64,000 bases of DNA from Novosphingobium endophyticum (GCF_014640675.1 NZ_BMHK01000010.1:62001-126000), one strand, 5' to 3'; counted from the first letter of the stretch, positions 16,812-27,006 are shown. Translations and numbers: made by a program. The notes: generated by a model not told the origin, from the letters alone.

Positions 16812-19085
16812 ATGCTCCCCGCCGTGCCGCCCTTGCAGCAAGCCTGTTCCCGCCGCTTGCGTCCAATCCCGATGAGCATTGCAGCCGCAGGCTTCGCGAT
16901 CCTGGCCATTTCCGAAGGGGCATTGGCGCAGGACGTTTCCGCTGCGACCCAAAACACCCCGCCCGCGGCGGAAGAGAGACTTCCGATCGCCTTCGAGGCG
17001 GATACGCTGGAATACGATCAGAATAATGATTCGGTCACCGCCAGCGGCAACGTCGTGTTGCGACGCGACGGGCAGTCGGTGCGCGCGGATACCGTCACCT
17101 GGAATCGCGGCACCGGCCAGATCGTCGCCACCGGCGATGTGCGCGTCCTCGACCGGGACGGCAACCAGCTCTTCACCGACCGCATAGAGCTGACCGACGA
17201 GCTCAAGACCGGCGCTATGGAGAACATGCTGCTGGCCCTGCGCGAAGGCGGACGGCTCGCGGCGGCCGACGGCGAACGCCTGCCCAATGGCGACGTCATC
17301 CTCAACAAGGCCGCCTATACCGGCTGCGACGTGGTCGATAGCGAAGGCTGCCCCAAGAAGCCGAGCTGGCGGATCACCGCCAAGCAGGTGATCTACAGCG
17401 AAGACCGCAAGCGCATCAGCTTCAGGGGCGCGCGGCTGGAGCTGTTCGGCGCGATCCAGTTGCCGCTGCTGGGCCTTACGGTGAGCACGGTCGGGCAGTC
17501 CGTTTCCGGCTTCCTGGTGCCCGATTTCCGCCTCTCGCCGTCGAACGGCGTCGAGATCAGCGAAACCTATTACTGGAAGATCGCCGAGAATCGCGATCTG
17601 GCCGCGACGGCCTATGCCTATACCAAGGCCGCGCCGATGGCCTCGCTGGAGTATCGCGCCCTCACAGGAAGCGGGGCATACCAGATCACCGGGTACGCCA
17701 CGGCCAGTAACCGCATTCCCATCTTCGGTTCGTCAGGCAACGGCGGCGAAAACGCGTTTCGCGGCTATGTCTTCGCCAACGGCCGGTTCCAGCTGGATGA
17801 GAACTGGAGCGTCAGCGGCTCCATCCGCCGCGCTACGGACCGCACCTTCCTGCGCCGCTACGACATCAGCCGCGATGACCGCCTGCGCTCGATGGTCGCG
17901 GTCGAGCGGATCGATCAGGACAGTTACTTCTCTTTCGCCGGCTATGCCACGCAGACGCTGCAGGCGGATCGCAACCAGGGCCTGATCCCGGTCGCTTTCC
18001 CGGTGATGGACTACCGCCACCGCTACGAGGATCCGATCTTCGGCGGCAAGATCGAAACGCAGCTCAATACCCTGGGCATAACCCGCACCGATGGGCAGGA
18101 TACGCAGCGCGCCTTCGCCAGCGCGCAGTGGTCGCTGCGCAAGCTGACGCCGCTGGGACAGGAAGTGACGCTGACCGGGCTCGTGCGCGGCGACGTCTAT
18201 CACTCGGACGAGAACGCGGCGACGAGTACCCTGATCTACAGGGGCGATCCGGGCTGGCAGGAACGCGGCATCGCCACGGCCGCCATAGACGTGAAGTGGC
18301 CGTTGGTCGGCCAGATCTTCGGCGGCACCCAGGTGCTCACCCCGCGCGTGCAGCTCGTCGCCAGCCCCAATTTGAAGAACCTGTCGATTCCCAACGAGGA
18401 TTCGCGCGCGCTTGAGCTGGAGGACAGCAACCTGTTCTCGCTCAACCGCTTTCCCGGCTACGACCGCATCGAGGACGGCGTGCGGTTCACCTACGGGGTG
18501 GACTGGCAGTTCGAACGGCCGCGCTGGCGGATCAAGACGAGCGTCGGCCAGTCGATCCGGCTGAGCGACAAGCCGACGCTGTTTCCCGACGGGACCGGAC
18601 TCACCAACAAGGCCTCCGACATCGTCGGGCGCACCGAGGTGCGCTATCGCAACTTCATCAAGGTCATTCACCGCTATCGCGTCGACCAGAACAGCCTGGC
18701 GGTGCGCCGCAACGAGTTCGACGCGGTCGTGGGCAACAACCGGACCTACCTCGAACTGGGCTACATCAAGCTCAACCGCGACATCGCCAGCGACATCGAG
18801 GATCTTCAGGACCGCGAGGAAGTGCGCGCGGCCGGGCGTGTCGCTTTCGCCAGATACTGGTCGCTGTTCGGCTCCGCCGTCGTCAACCTGACCGACCGGT
18901 CGGAGGACCCGGTCTTCGGCTCGGACGGATTCCAGCCGCTGCGCACGCGTATCGGCGCAGCATATGAGGACGACTGCATGCAGATCGCGTTGACCTGGCG
19001 CCGCGATTACGAGGCTACAGGCGACGCGCGCAAGGGCAACTCCTTCCAGCTGCGTTTCAGCCTCAAGAACATCGGCCTGAAGTGA
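16812..19085 (+). CDS. lptD: LPS-assembly protein LptD
   Basis: Outer-membrane beta-barrel that inserts lipopolysaccharide with LptE. The N-terminal signal peptide ends near LAQDVS. An OstA/LptA-like periplasmic domain follows (EADTLEYDQNNDSVTASGNV...), and then a long barrel-type region rich in alternating aromatic and polar residues, ending FSLKNIGLK. Cys residues occur after the OstA domain (YTGCD, SEGCP) and near the C-terminus (DDCMQIALTW), the pattern used for inter-domain disulphides. ATG 16812 is preferred over the adjacent GTG; a start at 16872 is also possible. surA follows, the usual alphaproteobacterial order. Confidence 0.93.
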   Translation: MLPAVPPLQQACSRRLRPIPMSIAAAGFAILAISEGALAQDVSAATQNTPPAAEERLPIAFEADTLEYDQNNDSVTASGNVVLRRDGQSVRADTVTWNRGTGQIVATGDVRVLDRDGNQLFTDRIELTDELKTGAMENMLLALREGGRLAAADGERLPNGDVILNKAAYTGCDVVDSEGCPKKPSWRITAKQVIYSEDRKRISFRGARLELFGAIQLPLLGLTVSTVGQSVSGFLVPDFRLSPSNGVEISETYYWKIAENRDLAATAYAYTKAAPMASLEYRALTGSGAYQITGYATASNRIPIFGSSGNGGENAFRGYVFANGRFQLDENWSVSGSIRRATDRTFLRRYDISRDDRLRSMVAVERIDQDSYFSFAGYATQTLQADRNQGLIPVAFPVMDYRHRYEDPIFGGKIETQLNTLGITRTDGQDTQRAFASAQWSLRKLTPLGQEVTLTGLVRGDVYHSDENAATSTLIYRGDPGWQERGIATAAIDVKWPLVGQIFGGTQVLTPRVQLVASPNLKNLSIPNEDSRALELEDSNLFSLNRFPGYDRIEDGVRFTYGVDWQFERPRWRIKTSVGQSIRLSDKPTLFPDGTGLTNKASDIVGRTEVRYRNFIKVIHRYRVDQNSLAVRRNEFDAVVGNNRTYLELGYIKLNRDIASDIEDLQDREEVRAAGRVAFARYWSLFGSAVVNLTDRSEDPVFGSDGFQPLRTRIGAAYEDDCMQIALTWRRDYEATGDARKGNSFQLRFSLKNIGLK

Positions 19086-19326
19086 GGACGGACCCTCTCG
19101 GCGACATCGGGCGCAGGGGGCCGGCGGGAATAGCGCTGCCTTGCCGGCCCCCAGCCGTTGGCACGCCCGGTCAAAGCCGCTATCGGGTGTGCTCATTTTC
19201 GGTTAAGCCGCAGCACGGCAGGAACAAATACAGCTGCGGCAGGCATGTGCGACGCTCAAGGGCGTTGCGCCTTTCCTGCCCGGGCCAATCCGGTTGAGGC
19301 CGGTCGAAAACGGGATCTATATCACG

Positions 19327-20685
19327 GTGCAAGCAGTCAATCGCAGCAAGTTCATCAAGCGGGCGTTCCACGCGTTCGGCGCCATCGTCGCTCTCTCGGG
19401 CGGTGTTGCGGGCACGGCAGCCTACGCCCAGTCCGCGCCGCAGGGAGCGATCGTCATTCCAGACGACGTGAAGATCTTCGGCAACGACAATCCCAACGTG
19501 CGCCGCGCCACTGCCGTGGTGAACGGCTCGGTGATTACCGGCACCGATGTCGACCAGCGCCTTGCTCTGATCCTTGCCGCCAACCAGGGCCAGATCAGCG
19601 ATGAGGAGAGGCAGCGCCTGCGCCTGCAGGTCCTGCGCAACCTCATCGACGAAACGCTGCAGATCCAGGAAGCCAAGGCTTCTGACATCGAGGTTTCGCA
19701 GGCCGAGGTAGAACAGTCCTATGCCCGCGTGGCAGCGCAGAACTTCAACCAGAACGTCGGCGCGATGGACGCCTACCTCAAGCGCGTCGGTTCCTCGCCG
19801 GAGTCGCTGAAGCAGCAGATCCGCGGAGAGCTTTCATGGCAGCGCCTGCTCCAGCGCAATGTGGCGCCGTTCATCAACATCTCCGACGATGAAGTGAACG
19901 AGGTCATCGCGCGCCTCAAGGCCTCCAAGGGCACCGACGAGTTCCGACTGGGCGAGATCTACCTGGCCGCCACGCCGGAAACGCGCGATCAGGTCCACAA
20001 CAACGCGTCGCAGATCGTGCAGCAACTGCGCGAAGGCGGCAGCTTCGCCGCCTACGCCCGCCAGTATTCGCAGGCCTCGACAGCCGCGGTCGGCGGCGAT
20101 CTGGGCTGGATCCGTCTGGCCCAGCTTCCCGGCGAGCTCGCCACCGCCGCGCGCGAGATGCAGCCCGGCCAGTTGGTCGGCCCGATCGAGGTCCCCGGCG
20201 GTTTCGACATTCTCTATCTGATCGACAAGCGCCAGGTGCTCACCGCCGACCCGCGCGACGCCCTGCTCGCGCTCAAGCAGATCTCCATCAACTTCCCCAA
20301 GGGCATCACCGAGGCACAGGCCAGCGCCAGGGCGGAGCAGTTCGCCAAGACGATCCAGACCGCCAAGGGCTGCGGCGACGTTGACAACGTGGCCGCCAGC
20401 ATCGGCGCCCAGGTCGTAGCCAACGATCAGGTCCGCGCCCGCGACCTGCCCGGCCCGATCCAGAACGCGGTGCTCCAGCTCTCGCCGGGGGAGACGCTGC
20501 CGCCCTTCGGTTCGGTCGATGAGGGCGTGCGCGTACTGATGCTCTGCGGTCGCGACGATCCGCAGGTCGACGGCGGGCCGAGCTTCGACCAGCTCATGGC
20601 GCAGATGGAGGATGACCGCATCAACAAGCGCGCGCAGATGTACCTGCGCGACCTCAGGCGTGACGCGATCATCGAATACAACTGA
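19327..20685 (+). CDS. surA: Periplasmic chaperone / peptidyl-prolyl isomerase SurA
   Basis: About 452 residues with an export signal ending near AAYAQS. A SurA N-terminal chaperone domain follows (VNGSVITGTDVDQRLAL... to about residue 180). Then comes one parvulin domain (FRLGEIYLAATPE... to VPGGFDILYLIDKR) and a C-terminal helix region. SurA escorts outer-membrane proteins such as LptD, which is encoded just upstream. Only one clear parvulin repeat is seen, unlike E. coli SurA. GTG 19327 is chosen as start because it leaves a short basic N-region before the hydrophobic core; a TTG at 19294 is the alternative. Confidence 0.92.
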   Translation: MQAVNRSKFIKRAFHAFGAIVALSGGVAGTAAYAQSAPQGAIVIPDDVKIFGNDNPNVRRATAVVNGSVITGTDVDQRLALILAANQGQISDEERQRLRLQVLRNLIDETLQIQEAKASDIEVSQAEVEQSYARVAAQNFNQNVGAMDAYLKRVGSSPESLKQQIRGELSWQRLLQRNVAPFINISDDEVNEVIARLKASKGTDEFRLGEIYLAATPETRDQVHNNASQIVQQLREGGSFAAYARQYSQASTAAVGGDLGWIRLAQLPGELATAAREMQPGQLVGPIEVPGGFDILYLIDKRQVLTADPRDALLALKQISINFPKGITEAQASARAEQFAKTIQTAKGCGDVDNVAASIGAQVVANDQVRARDLPGPIQNAVLQLSPGETLPPFGSVDEGVRVLMLCGRDDPQVDGGPSFDQLMAQMEDDRINKRAQMYLRDLRRDAIIEYN

Positions 20686-20705
20686 CCTCGAAGGGAGCCG
20701 CTGAC

Positions 20706-21716
20706 ATGGCGAAAGCGGCCCCGCTCGCCGTATCGCTGGGCGATCCCGCGGGGATCGGCCCGGAAGTGATCGCGCAGGCCTGGGCGCGACGCGAGAGTGC
20801 CGGGCTGGCACCGTTCTTCGCCGTCGGTGGCGCGGGCGTTCTCCTCGCGGCAGCCCGCAGCCGGGGCATCGATCTTTCGACCGTCAGGATCGCCGATCCC
20901 GCCGAAGCGGCGGCGGCTTTCCAGAGCGGCCTTCCGGTCCTGGGAGGCGAGGATTGCGATCCCACGTTTGGCGCCCCCAACCGGGCGGGCGCGGAACTGG
21001 CGCTCCATTCGTTGAGCCGTGCCACCGCGCTTGCCTTGTCCGGCGCGGCGGGCGCTGTCGTCACCGGCCCCATCGCCAAATCGAAGCTCGCAGAAGTCGG
21101 CTTTACCCAGCCCGGACAGACCGAATTCCTCGCTGACGCCTGCGAGCTGCCGCATGAAGACGCGGTGATGATGCTGGCCGGCCCCTCGCTGCGAACCGTG
21201 CCGCTGACGGTCCATACGGCGCTGGCACAGGTTCCGGGGATGCTGTCGCAGGAGCTGATCGTCCATCGCGCGCGCATCGTCGCCCGCTCGCTCGCCCGCG
21301 ACTTTGGCCTGAAAACCCCTCGCCTCGCGGTCACCGGCCTCAACCCTCACGCCGGAGAGGACGGGCGCATGGGCAGCGAGGAGCAGCGGATCATCATGCC
21401 CGCGATTCAGGCGCTTCGGGCCGAAGGGCTCACGGTCACCGGCCCGCACCCCGCCGATGCGCTGTTCGCGGCACACGAGCGCGGAAAGTACGACGTGGCG
21501 CTGTGCATGTACCACGACCAGGCGCTGATCCCGATCAAGACGCTCGATTTCGACCAGGGCGTGAACGTCACGCTCGGCCTGCCTATCGTGCGCACTTCGC
21601 CCGATCACGGGACGGCCTTCGCCATCGCCGGCAAGGGCGTGGCAAGCGCGGGCGCGATGATTGCAGCCCTCCGCATGGCCGGCGAGTGTGCGGCACGGCG
21701 GGTAGAGGCCCTCTGA
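20706..21716 (+). CDS. pdxA: 4-hydroxythreonine-4-phosphate dehydrogenase
   Basis: A 336-residue enzyme of vitamin B6 synthesis that oxidises 4-phosphohydroxy-L-threonine. The start MAKAAPLAVSLGDPAGIGPEV holds the family motif GDPAGIGPE. The metal-site segments VTGPIAKSKL, LNPHAGEDG and CMYHDQALIPIK are present with their His residues. It lies 20 bases after surA and 49 before rsmA, an arrangement (surA-pdxA-rsmA) found widely in proteobacteria. An AAGGGAG precedes the ATG. Confidence 0.96.
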   Translation: MAKAAPLAVSLGDPAGIGPEVIAQAWARRESAGLAPFFAVGGAGVLLAAARSRGIDLSTVRIADPAEAAAAFQSGLPVLGGEDCDPTFGAPNRAGAELALHSLSRATALALSGAAGAVVTGPIAKSKLAEVGFTQPGQTEFLADACELPHEDAVMMLAGPSLRTVPLTVHTALAQVPGMLSQELIVHRARIVARSLARDFGLKTPRLAVTGLNPHAGEDGRMGSEEQRIIMPAIQALRAEGLTVTGPHPADALFAAHERGKYDVALCMYHDQALIPIKTLDFDQGVNVTLGLPIVRTSPDHGTAFAIAGKGVASAGAMIAALRMAGECAARRVEAL

Positions 21717-21722
21717 TCCCCT

Positions 21723-21748
21723 TCGTGTCTCGACTTCGCTCGACACGA
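21723..21748. repeat. Short inverted repeat between pdxA and rsmA
   Basis: TCGTGTC at 21723-21729 is answered by GACACGA at 21742-21748 around a TCGACTTCGCTC loop. It looks like one unit of the short TCGACTTCGCTCGACA-type dispersed repeats common in sphingomonad intergenic DNA. I recall that class from general knowledge and found no second copy here. It could also act as an mRNA hairpin between pdxA and rsmA. Confidence 0.4.
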
Positions 21749-21765
21749 GCGGCTAGGGAAGCCCG

Positions 21766-22596
21766 GTGAACACCGTCGAACCATCCCTCCCCCCACTACG
21801 CGAAGTCATCGCGAAGCATGGCCTTTCGGCGTCCAAGGCGCTCGGGCAGAACTTCCTCTTCGACGAACAGCTGCTCGACCGCATCGCCGCCATTCCCGGC
21901 GCGCTCGAAGGGCAGCAGGTGCTTGAAGTCGGCCCCGGCCCGGGTGGCCTTACCCGCGCCCTGCTGCGCGCGGGCGCGCAGGTCACCGCGATCGAGATGG
22001 ACCGGCGCTGCCTTCCCCCGCTGGCCGAGCTGGAGGAGATCTTTCCCGGCAAGCTGCGCGTGATCGAGGGCGACGCGATGAAGATTGCCCCCGCAACGCT
22101 GTTCGAGGGGGCGTATCATATCGTCGCCAACCTGCCCTACAATGTCGGCACGGCGCTGTTCACCGGCTGGCTTTCGGGCGAGGAATGGCCGCCGCAGTGG
22201 CGTTCCCTGACGCTCATGTTCCAGGAGGAAGTCGCACGCCGCATCGTCGCCGAGCCCGGCACCTCCGCCTATGGCCGGCTTGCCATTCTGGCGCAGTGGC
22301 GTTCCCGCGCGAAACTGGCGATGAAGGTCCACCGGAGCGCCTTCACCCCGCCGCCCAAGGTCATGTCGGCCATCGTCCAAATCACACCGGCGGAGGCGCC
22401 GCAAGGCGTATCGATGCGTGTGCTGGAACGGGTGACCGAAGCCGCCTTCGGTCAGCGCCGCAAGATGCTGCGTCAGAGCCTCAAGGGCGTTCCCGGCGGG
22501 CTCGACACGCTGGAAACGCTCGGCATCGACCCCCAGCGCCGCGCGGAAACGCTCAGCGTCGACGAGTTCGTCTCGATCGGACGGGTCTTGAGCTGA
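21766..22596 (+). CDS. rsmA: 16S rRNA dimethyladenosine transferase
   Basis: Dimethylates two adjacent adenines near the 3' end of 16S rRNA during 30S maturation. The 276-residue product has [14 protein letters not shown] at the N-terminus, the SAM-binding [11 protein letters not shown], and the catalytic NLPYNVG. The C-terminal [13 protein letters not shown] is also typical. The start is GTG at 21766 with AGGGAA seven bases upstream. It is the last gene of the lptD-surA-pdxA-rsmA group. Confidence 0.96.
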   Translation: MNTVEPSLPPLREVIAKHGLSASKALGQNFLFDEQLLDRIAAIPGALEGQQVLEVGPGPGGLTRALLRAGAQVTAIEMDRRCLPPLAELEEIFPGKLRVIEGDAMKIAPATLFEGAYHIVANLPYNVGTALFTGWLSGEEWPPQWRSLTLMFQEEVARRIVAEPGTSAYGRLAILAQWRSRAKLAMKVHRSAFTPPPKVMSAIVQITPAEAPQGVSMRVLERVTEAAFGQRRKMLRQSLKGVPGGLDTLETLGIDPQRRAETLSVDEFVSIGRVLS

Positions 22597-22600
22597 CCGA

Positions 22601-22623
22601 CATCCCGGAGCGAGCCCGGGATG
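22601..22623. terminator. Hairpin between convergent rsmA and glcB (probable bidirectional terminator or REP-like unit)
   Basis: CATCCCGG and CCGGGATG form a perfect eight-base-pair stem around AGCGAGC, five bases after the rsmA stop and 23 bases from the glcB stop. There is no T run, so it is not a standard intrinsic terminator. The sequence resembles the short CCGGGATG-type repeats seen between genes in many alphaproteobacteria. Confidence 0.5.
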
Positions 22624-22645
22624 CCGGACATTCGATCATGCGTCG

Positions 22646-24757
22646 CTAGGCCGAGGCCGCCGCCTTCTTTTTGAGGCGCCAGGCGTGCAGCAGCGGTTCG
22701 GTGTATCCGCTGGGCTGCTCGACACCCTTGAACACGAGGTCGCAGGCAGCCTGGAACGCGAAGCTCGTATCCCAGTTGCCAGCCATCGGTTCGTAGAGCG
22801 GGTCGCCCGCGTTCTGCGCGTCGACCTTCGCTGCCATGCGCTTCAGCGAAGCCATGACCTGCTCCTTGCTGCACACGCCGTGGAACAGCCAGTTGGCCAT
22901 GTGCTGGCTGGAAATGCGCAGTGTCGCGCGGTCTTCCATCAGCCCGACGTCGTTGATGTCGGGAACCTTGGAGCAACCAACCCCCTGGTCGATCCAGCGC
23001 ACGACATAGCCGAGAAGGCCCTGTGCGTTGTTGTCCAGCTCCTCGCGAACCTCGTCCTCCGACCAGTTCACCCGGTCGGCGAGCGGCACCTGCAACAGCA
23101 GGTCGAGACCGGGCACCTCGGCGCCTTCCATGTCCTTGCGCAGGGCAAAAACGTCGACCTCGTGATAGTGCATCGCATGGAGCGTGGCGGCGGCGGGAGA
23201 CGGGACCCAGGCGGTGTTGGCGCCGGTCTTCGGATGACCGATCTTCTGTTCCATCATGTCGCGCATCTTGTCCGGCGCGGCCCACATGCCCTTACCGATC
23301 TGGGCGACGCCCGAAAGGCCGTGGCACAGGCCGATCGCGACATTGCGCTTCTCGTAGGCGGCGATCCAGGCCGAACCCTTCATGTCGTTCTTGCGGATCA
23401 TCGCTCCCGCACGCATCGAAGTGTGGATCTCGTCGCCGGTGCGGTCGAGGAAGCCGGTGTTGATGAAGACGATGCGGTCCTTCACGGCATGGATGCAGGC
23501 GGCAAGATTGGCCGAAGTGCGGCGCTCCTCGTCCATGACGCCAACTTTGACGGTGTTGTGCGGCAGCTCAAGCAGATGCTCAACGGCATCGAACAAGTCA
23601 TTGGTAAAGGCGCATTCTTCGGGGCCATGCATCTTTGGCTTGACGATGTAGATGCTGCCTTCGCGGCTGTTGCCGTATTTCGTCAGGCCCTTCACGTCCT
23701 GCGCCGAGATCGCGCTGGTGATCACGGCATCCAGGATGCCCTCGGGTATCTCGCTGCCATCGGGCAGGAGGATCGCCGGGTTTGTCATGAGATGGCCGAC
23801 GTTGCGCACGAACAGCAGGCTGCGGCCCGGCAGTTCCTGCGCCTCGCCGGTGAGCGTGGTGACGACCTTGTTGTCCGCCAGCGCGCGGGTCATGGTCCTG
23901 CCGCCCTTCTCGAAAGTGTCGGTCAGGTCACCGCGGATCACGCCGAGCCAGTTCGAATAGGCCAGCACCTTGTCCTCGGCATCGACCGCCGCGACCGAAT
24001 CCTCAAGATCGACGATGGTGGTCAGCGCCGATTCGAGGCGAATGTCCGCGATGCCCGCCTTGTCGGTGGCACCAACCTCGCTCGACGGGTCGATGACGAT
24101 CTCGATGTGCAGGCCGTTCGACCTGAACAGGAACCCGTCCCTGGTCCCGCCAACGTACTGCTCGAGATCGGCGAGCGGAACTTCGACGGTTTCCACGTCG
24201 GCCCAGCTTCCCGAGGCCAGCGGCAGCACCTGGTCGAGAAACCGGCGGCCGGCCGCGATGACCGCCGCGCCGCGCTCCGCGTCATACCCCGGTCCTTTCG
24301 CCGGCGGCGCGTCGAGCGCGTCGGTGCCATACAGGGCGTCGTAAAGGCTGCCCCAGCGCGCATTGGCGGCATTGAGCAGGAAACGCGCGTTGAGCACCGG
24401 CACGACGAGTTGAGGCCCGGCCATGGCCGCGATCTCGTGGTCGACGTTGCGGGTACCGATGGTGAATTCGCCCGGTTCGGGAACCAGATAGCCGATTTCC
24501 TTCAGGAACGCATGATACTCGCCCTGCTCTATCGGCTTGCCGGCCCGCGCCGTGTGCCAGGCGTCGATCTGGGCCTGCAAATCGTCGCGCCTTGCGAGCA
24601 GCGCCCTATTGCGGGGGACGAACCTCCCCAGCAGGTCCGCGAAGCCGGCCCAAAACGCGGCCACGTCCTGCCCGATGGGGGCAAGAACCTGCTCTTCGAC
24701 AAATTTCGCCAGCCCCGCGTCAACCCGGAGACCCGAACGTTCAACCCTGTCAGTCAT
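22646..24757 (-). CDS. glcB: Malate synthase G
   Basis: Condenses glyoxylate with acetyl-CoA to malate in the glyoxylate bypass and glycolate use. The product of 703 residues fits the G-type (about 720), not the shorter A-type. Family segments seen include [17 protein letters not shown], where acidic residues bind Mg, [15 protein letters not shown], and [18 protein letters not shown]. The late [20 protein letters not shown] is also typical. The start at 24757 is taken for its position after GAGGA; the frame is open 40 residues further upstream without family character. No glycolate oxidase genes are adjacent. Confidence 0.96.
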   Translation of the reverse strand: MTDRVERSGLRVDAGLAKFVEEQVLAPIGQDVAAFWAGFADLLGRFVPRNRALLARRDDLQAQIDAWHTARAGKPIEQGEYHAFLKEIGYLVPEPGEFTIGTRNVDHEIAAMAGPQLVVPVLNARFLLNAANARWGSLYDALYGTDALDAPPAKGPGYDAERGAAVIAAGRRFLDQVLPLASGSWADVETVEVPLADLEQYVGGTRDGFLFRSNGLHIEIVIDPSSEVGATDKAGIADIRLESALTTIVDLEDSVAAVDAEDKVLAYSNWLGVIRGDLTDTFEKGGRTMTRALADNKVVTTLTGEAQELPGRSLLFVRNVGHLMTNPAILLPDGSEIPEGILDAVITSAISAQDVKGLTKYGNSREGSIYIVKPKMHGPEECAFTNDLFDAVEHLLELPHNTVKVGVMDEERRTSANLAACIHAVKDRIVFINTGFLDRTGDEIHTSMRAGAMIRKNDMKGSAWIAAYEKRNVAIGLCHGLSGVAQIGKGMWAAPDKMRDMMEQKIGHPKTGANTAWVPSPAAATLHAMHYHEVDVFALRKDMEGAEVPGLDLLLQVPLADRVNWSEDEVREELDNNAQGLLGYVVRWIDQGVGCSKVPDINDVGLMEDRATLRISSQHMANWLFHGVCSKEQVMASLKRMAAKVDAQNAGDPLYEPMAGNWDTSFAFQAACDLVFKGVEQPSGYTEPLLHAWRLKKKAAASA

Positions 24758-25036
24758 CATTCCTCGCGCACGATCAGACGCGCAGGCGCGAACTGTCGCG
24801 CAAGCGCCATCATTGATACCAAAACTGTCCCGGGGAAGGATGGTGAGCCCTATGACGCAAGGCAAGGGGAATGGCAACCGCCCAGACTGTCGCCCTCCGG
24901 GACGGCTGCTATCACGCCGCTTTACGTTCCGCGTCGGAATGACTTACACTTTAGCTAACGTCGGGTACGGGAATCGGTAAAAAGCCTCGACTGGCACGAT
25001 GGTTGCTAAGAGGAAGGTCGATACGAGAGGACAACA

Positions 25037-25303
25037 ATGCTCAGGAAAATCGCCCGCCTCTTCATGATCAAGACGCGCTGGGAAGCGTACCTGATCATCT
25101 ACGCCCTGGCGCTCGGCGCGGTCGAGCGGGGCAGCGTCTATCTCACGCGGTTTCCCGGCCTTGGGGGCAAGCTGCTGTTCCTGGCCTGCACCGGCGCGGT
25201 GTTCATGGCCGGCGCCAAGATCCTCGATTGCCTGAAATACGAAAAGGCGAACCGGGAACGTCAGGAGGCCGACGCGGCGCGGGAGCAGCGCAAAGCAGCC
25301 TGA
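25037..25303 (+). CDS. Small two-span membrane protein, unrecognised
   Basis: An 88-residue protein. Two hydrophobic segments (about residues 18-33 and 45-62) are joined by a short loop containing YLTRFPGLGG. The basic N-terminus (MLRKIARLFMIKTRWE) and a charged C-terminal helix (KYEKANRERQEADAAREQRKAA) suggest both ends face the cytoplasm. A good AGAGGA precedes the ATG by seven bases. The pattern is familiar from sphingomonad genomes but no family name or function can be given. It is convergent with ssrA. Confidence 0.7.
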   Translation: MLRKIARLFMIKTRWEAYLIIYALALGAVERGSVYLTRFPGLGGKLLFLACTGAVFMAGAKILDCLKYEKANRERQEADAAREQRKAA

Positions 25304-25344
25304 GGCCCAGGCACGTTCGCGAGAGATATCGACAATTCGGCAAA

Positions 25345-25707
25345 GTGGGGCGATTCTGTTGTCAGGCTCGCCCCGGGCCCCTGGAATCCGCTTCTGTTGC
25401 CCGGTGGGTCCAACCGCGTTCTAACTTTGTAACTTCAGGGCGTTAGCCCCTAGAATTACGCAGCGAGAGCAAGTGCTTCGTTGTCGTTGGCACTTATGAG
25501 TTTTGAGCCTTTAACGGGTTACTCAGCCCGGACGAAAACACCGTCTTTTAACACACGTCGATCCTAGTTCGGCCCCATCAACACCCCTGCGACAACAGGG
25601 TTGCCCCTTCCGGGACAAGGTGATGGTGGAGCCGCCGGGTACCGCCCCCGGGTCCGCTGTGCCTATTACACGGCGCAGTTTATCGTCATAGCCGGCCAAA
25701 ACCGGCA
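25345..25707 (-). ncRNA. ssrA: tmRNA, two-piece (circularly permuted ssrA)
   Basis: tmRNA rescues stalled ribosomes and tags the unfinished protein. The minus strand at 25491-25456 encodes the tag ANDNEALALAA followed by TAA. The acceptor 3' part ends GGCUCC-ACCA at 25624, upstream of the coding part, which starts GGGGCC at 25576. The two six-base strands pair perfectly (with one G-U) to make the acceptor stem, even though their order in the gene is swapped. This is the alphaproteobacterial permuted form, in which the 47 bases between them are removed. A T-arm-like GGGGGCGGTACCCGG precedes the acceptor. The outer ends are estimates. Confidence 0.93.
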
Positions 25708-25713
25708 CTGACC

Positions 25714-25741
25714 CATATAGGCGATCAATCGTGAATGTGAA
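25714..25741 (-). promoter_or_regulatory. Candidate sigma-70 promoter of ssrA
   Basis: On the minus strand TTCACA (25741-25736; five of six to TTGACA) and TATATG (25719-25714; four of six to TATAAT) are 16 bases apart. A start about seven bases on would fall near 25707, just ahead of the acceptor piece. This is inferred from match and position only. Confidence 0.45.
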
Positions 25742-25782
25742 GTGAGCGCGCCGGCGAAAAATCCGGCGGCGCGCATCGCCCG

Positions 25783-26223
25783 TCACCGCTTCTTGAGCTC
25801 GTCGCGGATTTCCGTCAGCAGCTCGATCTCGCTGGGGCCGGCGGGTGTCGCTGCCGCCGCTTCCTCTTTTTTCTCAACGGCTTCCATCAGCCTGTTCACA
25901 TAACGAACCATCAGGAAAATGACGAAGGCGAGGATCAGGAAATTGACGATCGCGGTGGCAAAAGCCCCGTAGCCGATCATCGCCGCGCCCGCTTCCTTGA
26001 GCGCGGCATAATCGTCCATCGCGCCGGTGAACCCCTCGGGCGTGCTCAGCAGCACGAAATGGTTCGAGAAGTCCGCCCCACCGAAAATCTCGCCGACCGC
26101 GGGCATGATGACCTCATCGGTCAGCGACTTGACGATCGCCCCGAATGCGGTACCGATTATGACGCCGACGGCAAGGTCCATGACATTGCCCTTGGCGATG
26201 AATTTCTTGAACTCCTGGAACAT
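25783..26223 (-). CDS. mscL: Large-conductance mechanosensitive channel MscL
   Basis: A 146-residue inner-membrane channel that opens on hypo-osmotic shock. It begins MFQEFKKFIAKGNVMDLAVGVIIGTAFG, the conserved N-terminal helix and first membrane span. The second span is at about residues 85-105 (FATAIVNFLILAFVIFLMVR). A cytoplasmic charged bundle helix ends the protein. The start at 26223 has AGGAGGG just upstream; further upstream the frame is open but not conserved. Confidence 0.95.
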   Translation of the reverse strand: MFQEFKKFIAKGNVMDLAVGVIIGTAFGAIVKSLTDEVIMPAVGEIFGGADFSNHFVLLSTPEGFTGAMDDYAALKEAGAAMIGYGAFATAIVNFLILAFVIFLMVRYVNRLMEAVEKKEEAAAATPAGPSEIELLTEIRDELKKR

Positions 26224-26366
26224 TCCGCCCTCCTGAGTGCGGCCTCGCGCCACACGCATTTCATCGCAACCGGGCATTACGGCGGTCAAGTCCTTGAACC
26301 ATCAATGTACCCCGCTACATTCGCCGCGAAGGCCGCGGCGCGGCCGATGAGGAGTAGGAATATCCC

Positions 26367-27002
26367 ATGTCAGCTTCGAACGTGACAGCTTCGAACCCGT
26401 CCGCCCGTTTCATGTCGCGCCTGGGCCGCTATGCGCTCGTGACACTCGCGGCGATGAGCCTTGCCGCCTGCGGCTTCAACTCGGTGCCCACCAAGCAGGA
26501 GGCCGCCAAGGCCAAGTGGGCCGATGTGCAGGCCGCGTTCCAGGAGCGCGCCAACCTCGTGCCCAACCTCGCGGCCGTCGCTAGGGGCGCGGCCGAGCAG
26601 GAGAAGGAAATCCTCACCGGCGTCGTCGAGGCGCGCGCCAAGGCAACCTCCATCCAGATCAATGCCGAGGATCTCGACGATCCGGCAAAGATGGCGCAGT
26701 TCCAGCAGGCGCAGGCGAACCTCGGCGCCAACCTGGGCCGACTGCTCGCCAGCTTCGAGGCCTATCCCGATCTCAAGTCGATCACCAACTATCAGATGCT
26801 GCAAAGCCAGCTCGAGGGCCAGGAAAACCGCATCCGCATCTCCGTGCGCGACTACAACGCGGCGGTGCAGGACTATAATACCGAGGTCCGCACTTTCCCG
26901 ACGATGATCGGCGCTGCGCTGCGCGGCGCGGACCCACTGGTGCCTTACCAGGCGGTGACGCCGGGCGCAGAAGTCGCGCCCAGCCTCGAAGGCAAGATGT
27001 GA
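26367..27002 (+). CDS. LemA-family lipoprotein
   Basis: A 211-residue protein with a lipoprotein signal peptide ending in the lipobox LAACG (Cys35). The LemA core follows: WADVQAAFQERANLVPNL, then a long helical region with NRIRISVRDYNAAVQDYNTEVR. LemA proteins are helical and membrane-linked, of unknown exact role. They are often encoded next to TPM-domain proteins, as here: two TPM genes follow at 4 and 11 bases. An alternative start is Met16, which would leave a shorter signal peptide. Confidence 0.9.
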   Translation: MSASNVTASNPSARFMSRLGRYALVTLAAMSLAACGFNSVPTKQEAAKAKWADVQAAFQERANLVPNLAAVARGAAEQEKEILTGVVEARAKATSIQINAEDLDDPAKMAQFQQAQANLGANLGRLLASFEAYPDLKSITNYQMLQSQLEGQENRIRISVRDYNAAVQDYNTEVRTFPTMIGAALRGADPLVPYQAVTPGAEVAPSLEGKM

Positions 27003-27006
27003 TCCG

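Noticed and set aside
22685..24958. 757-residue open frame antisense to malate synthase G
   Set aside because: No recognisable domain, no ribosome site, low-complexity composition; the minus-strand gene is unmistakable.
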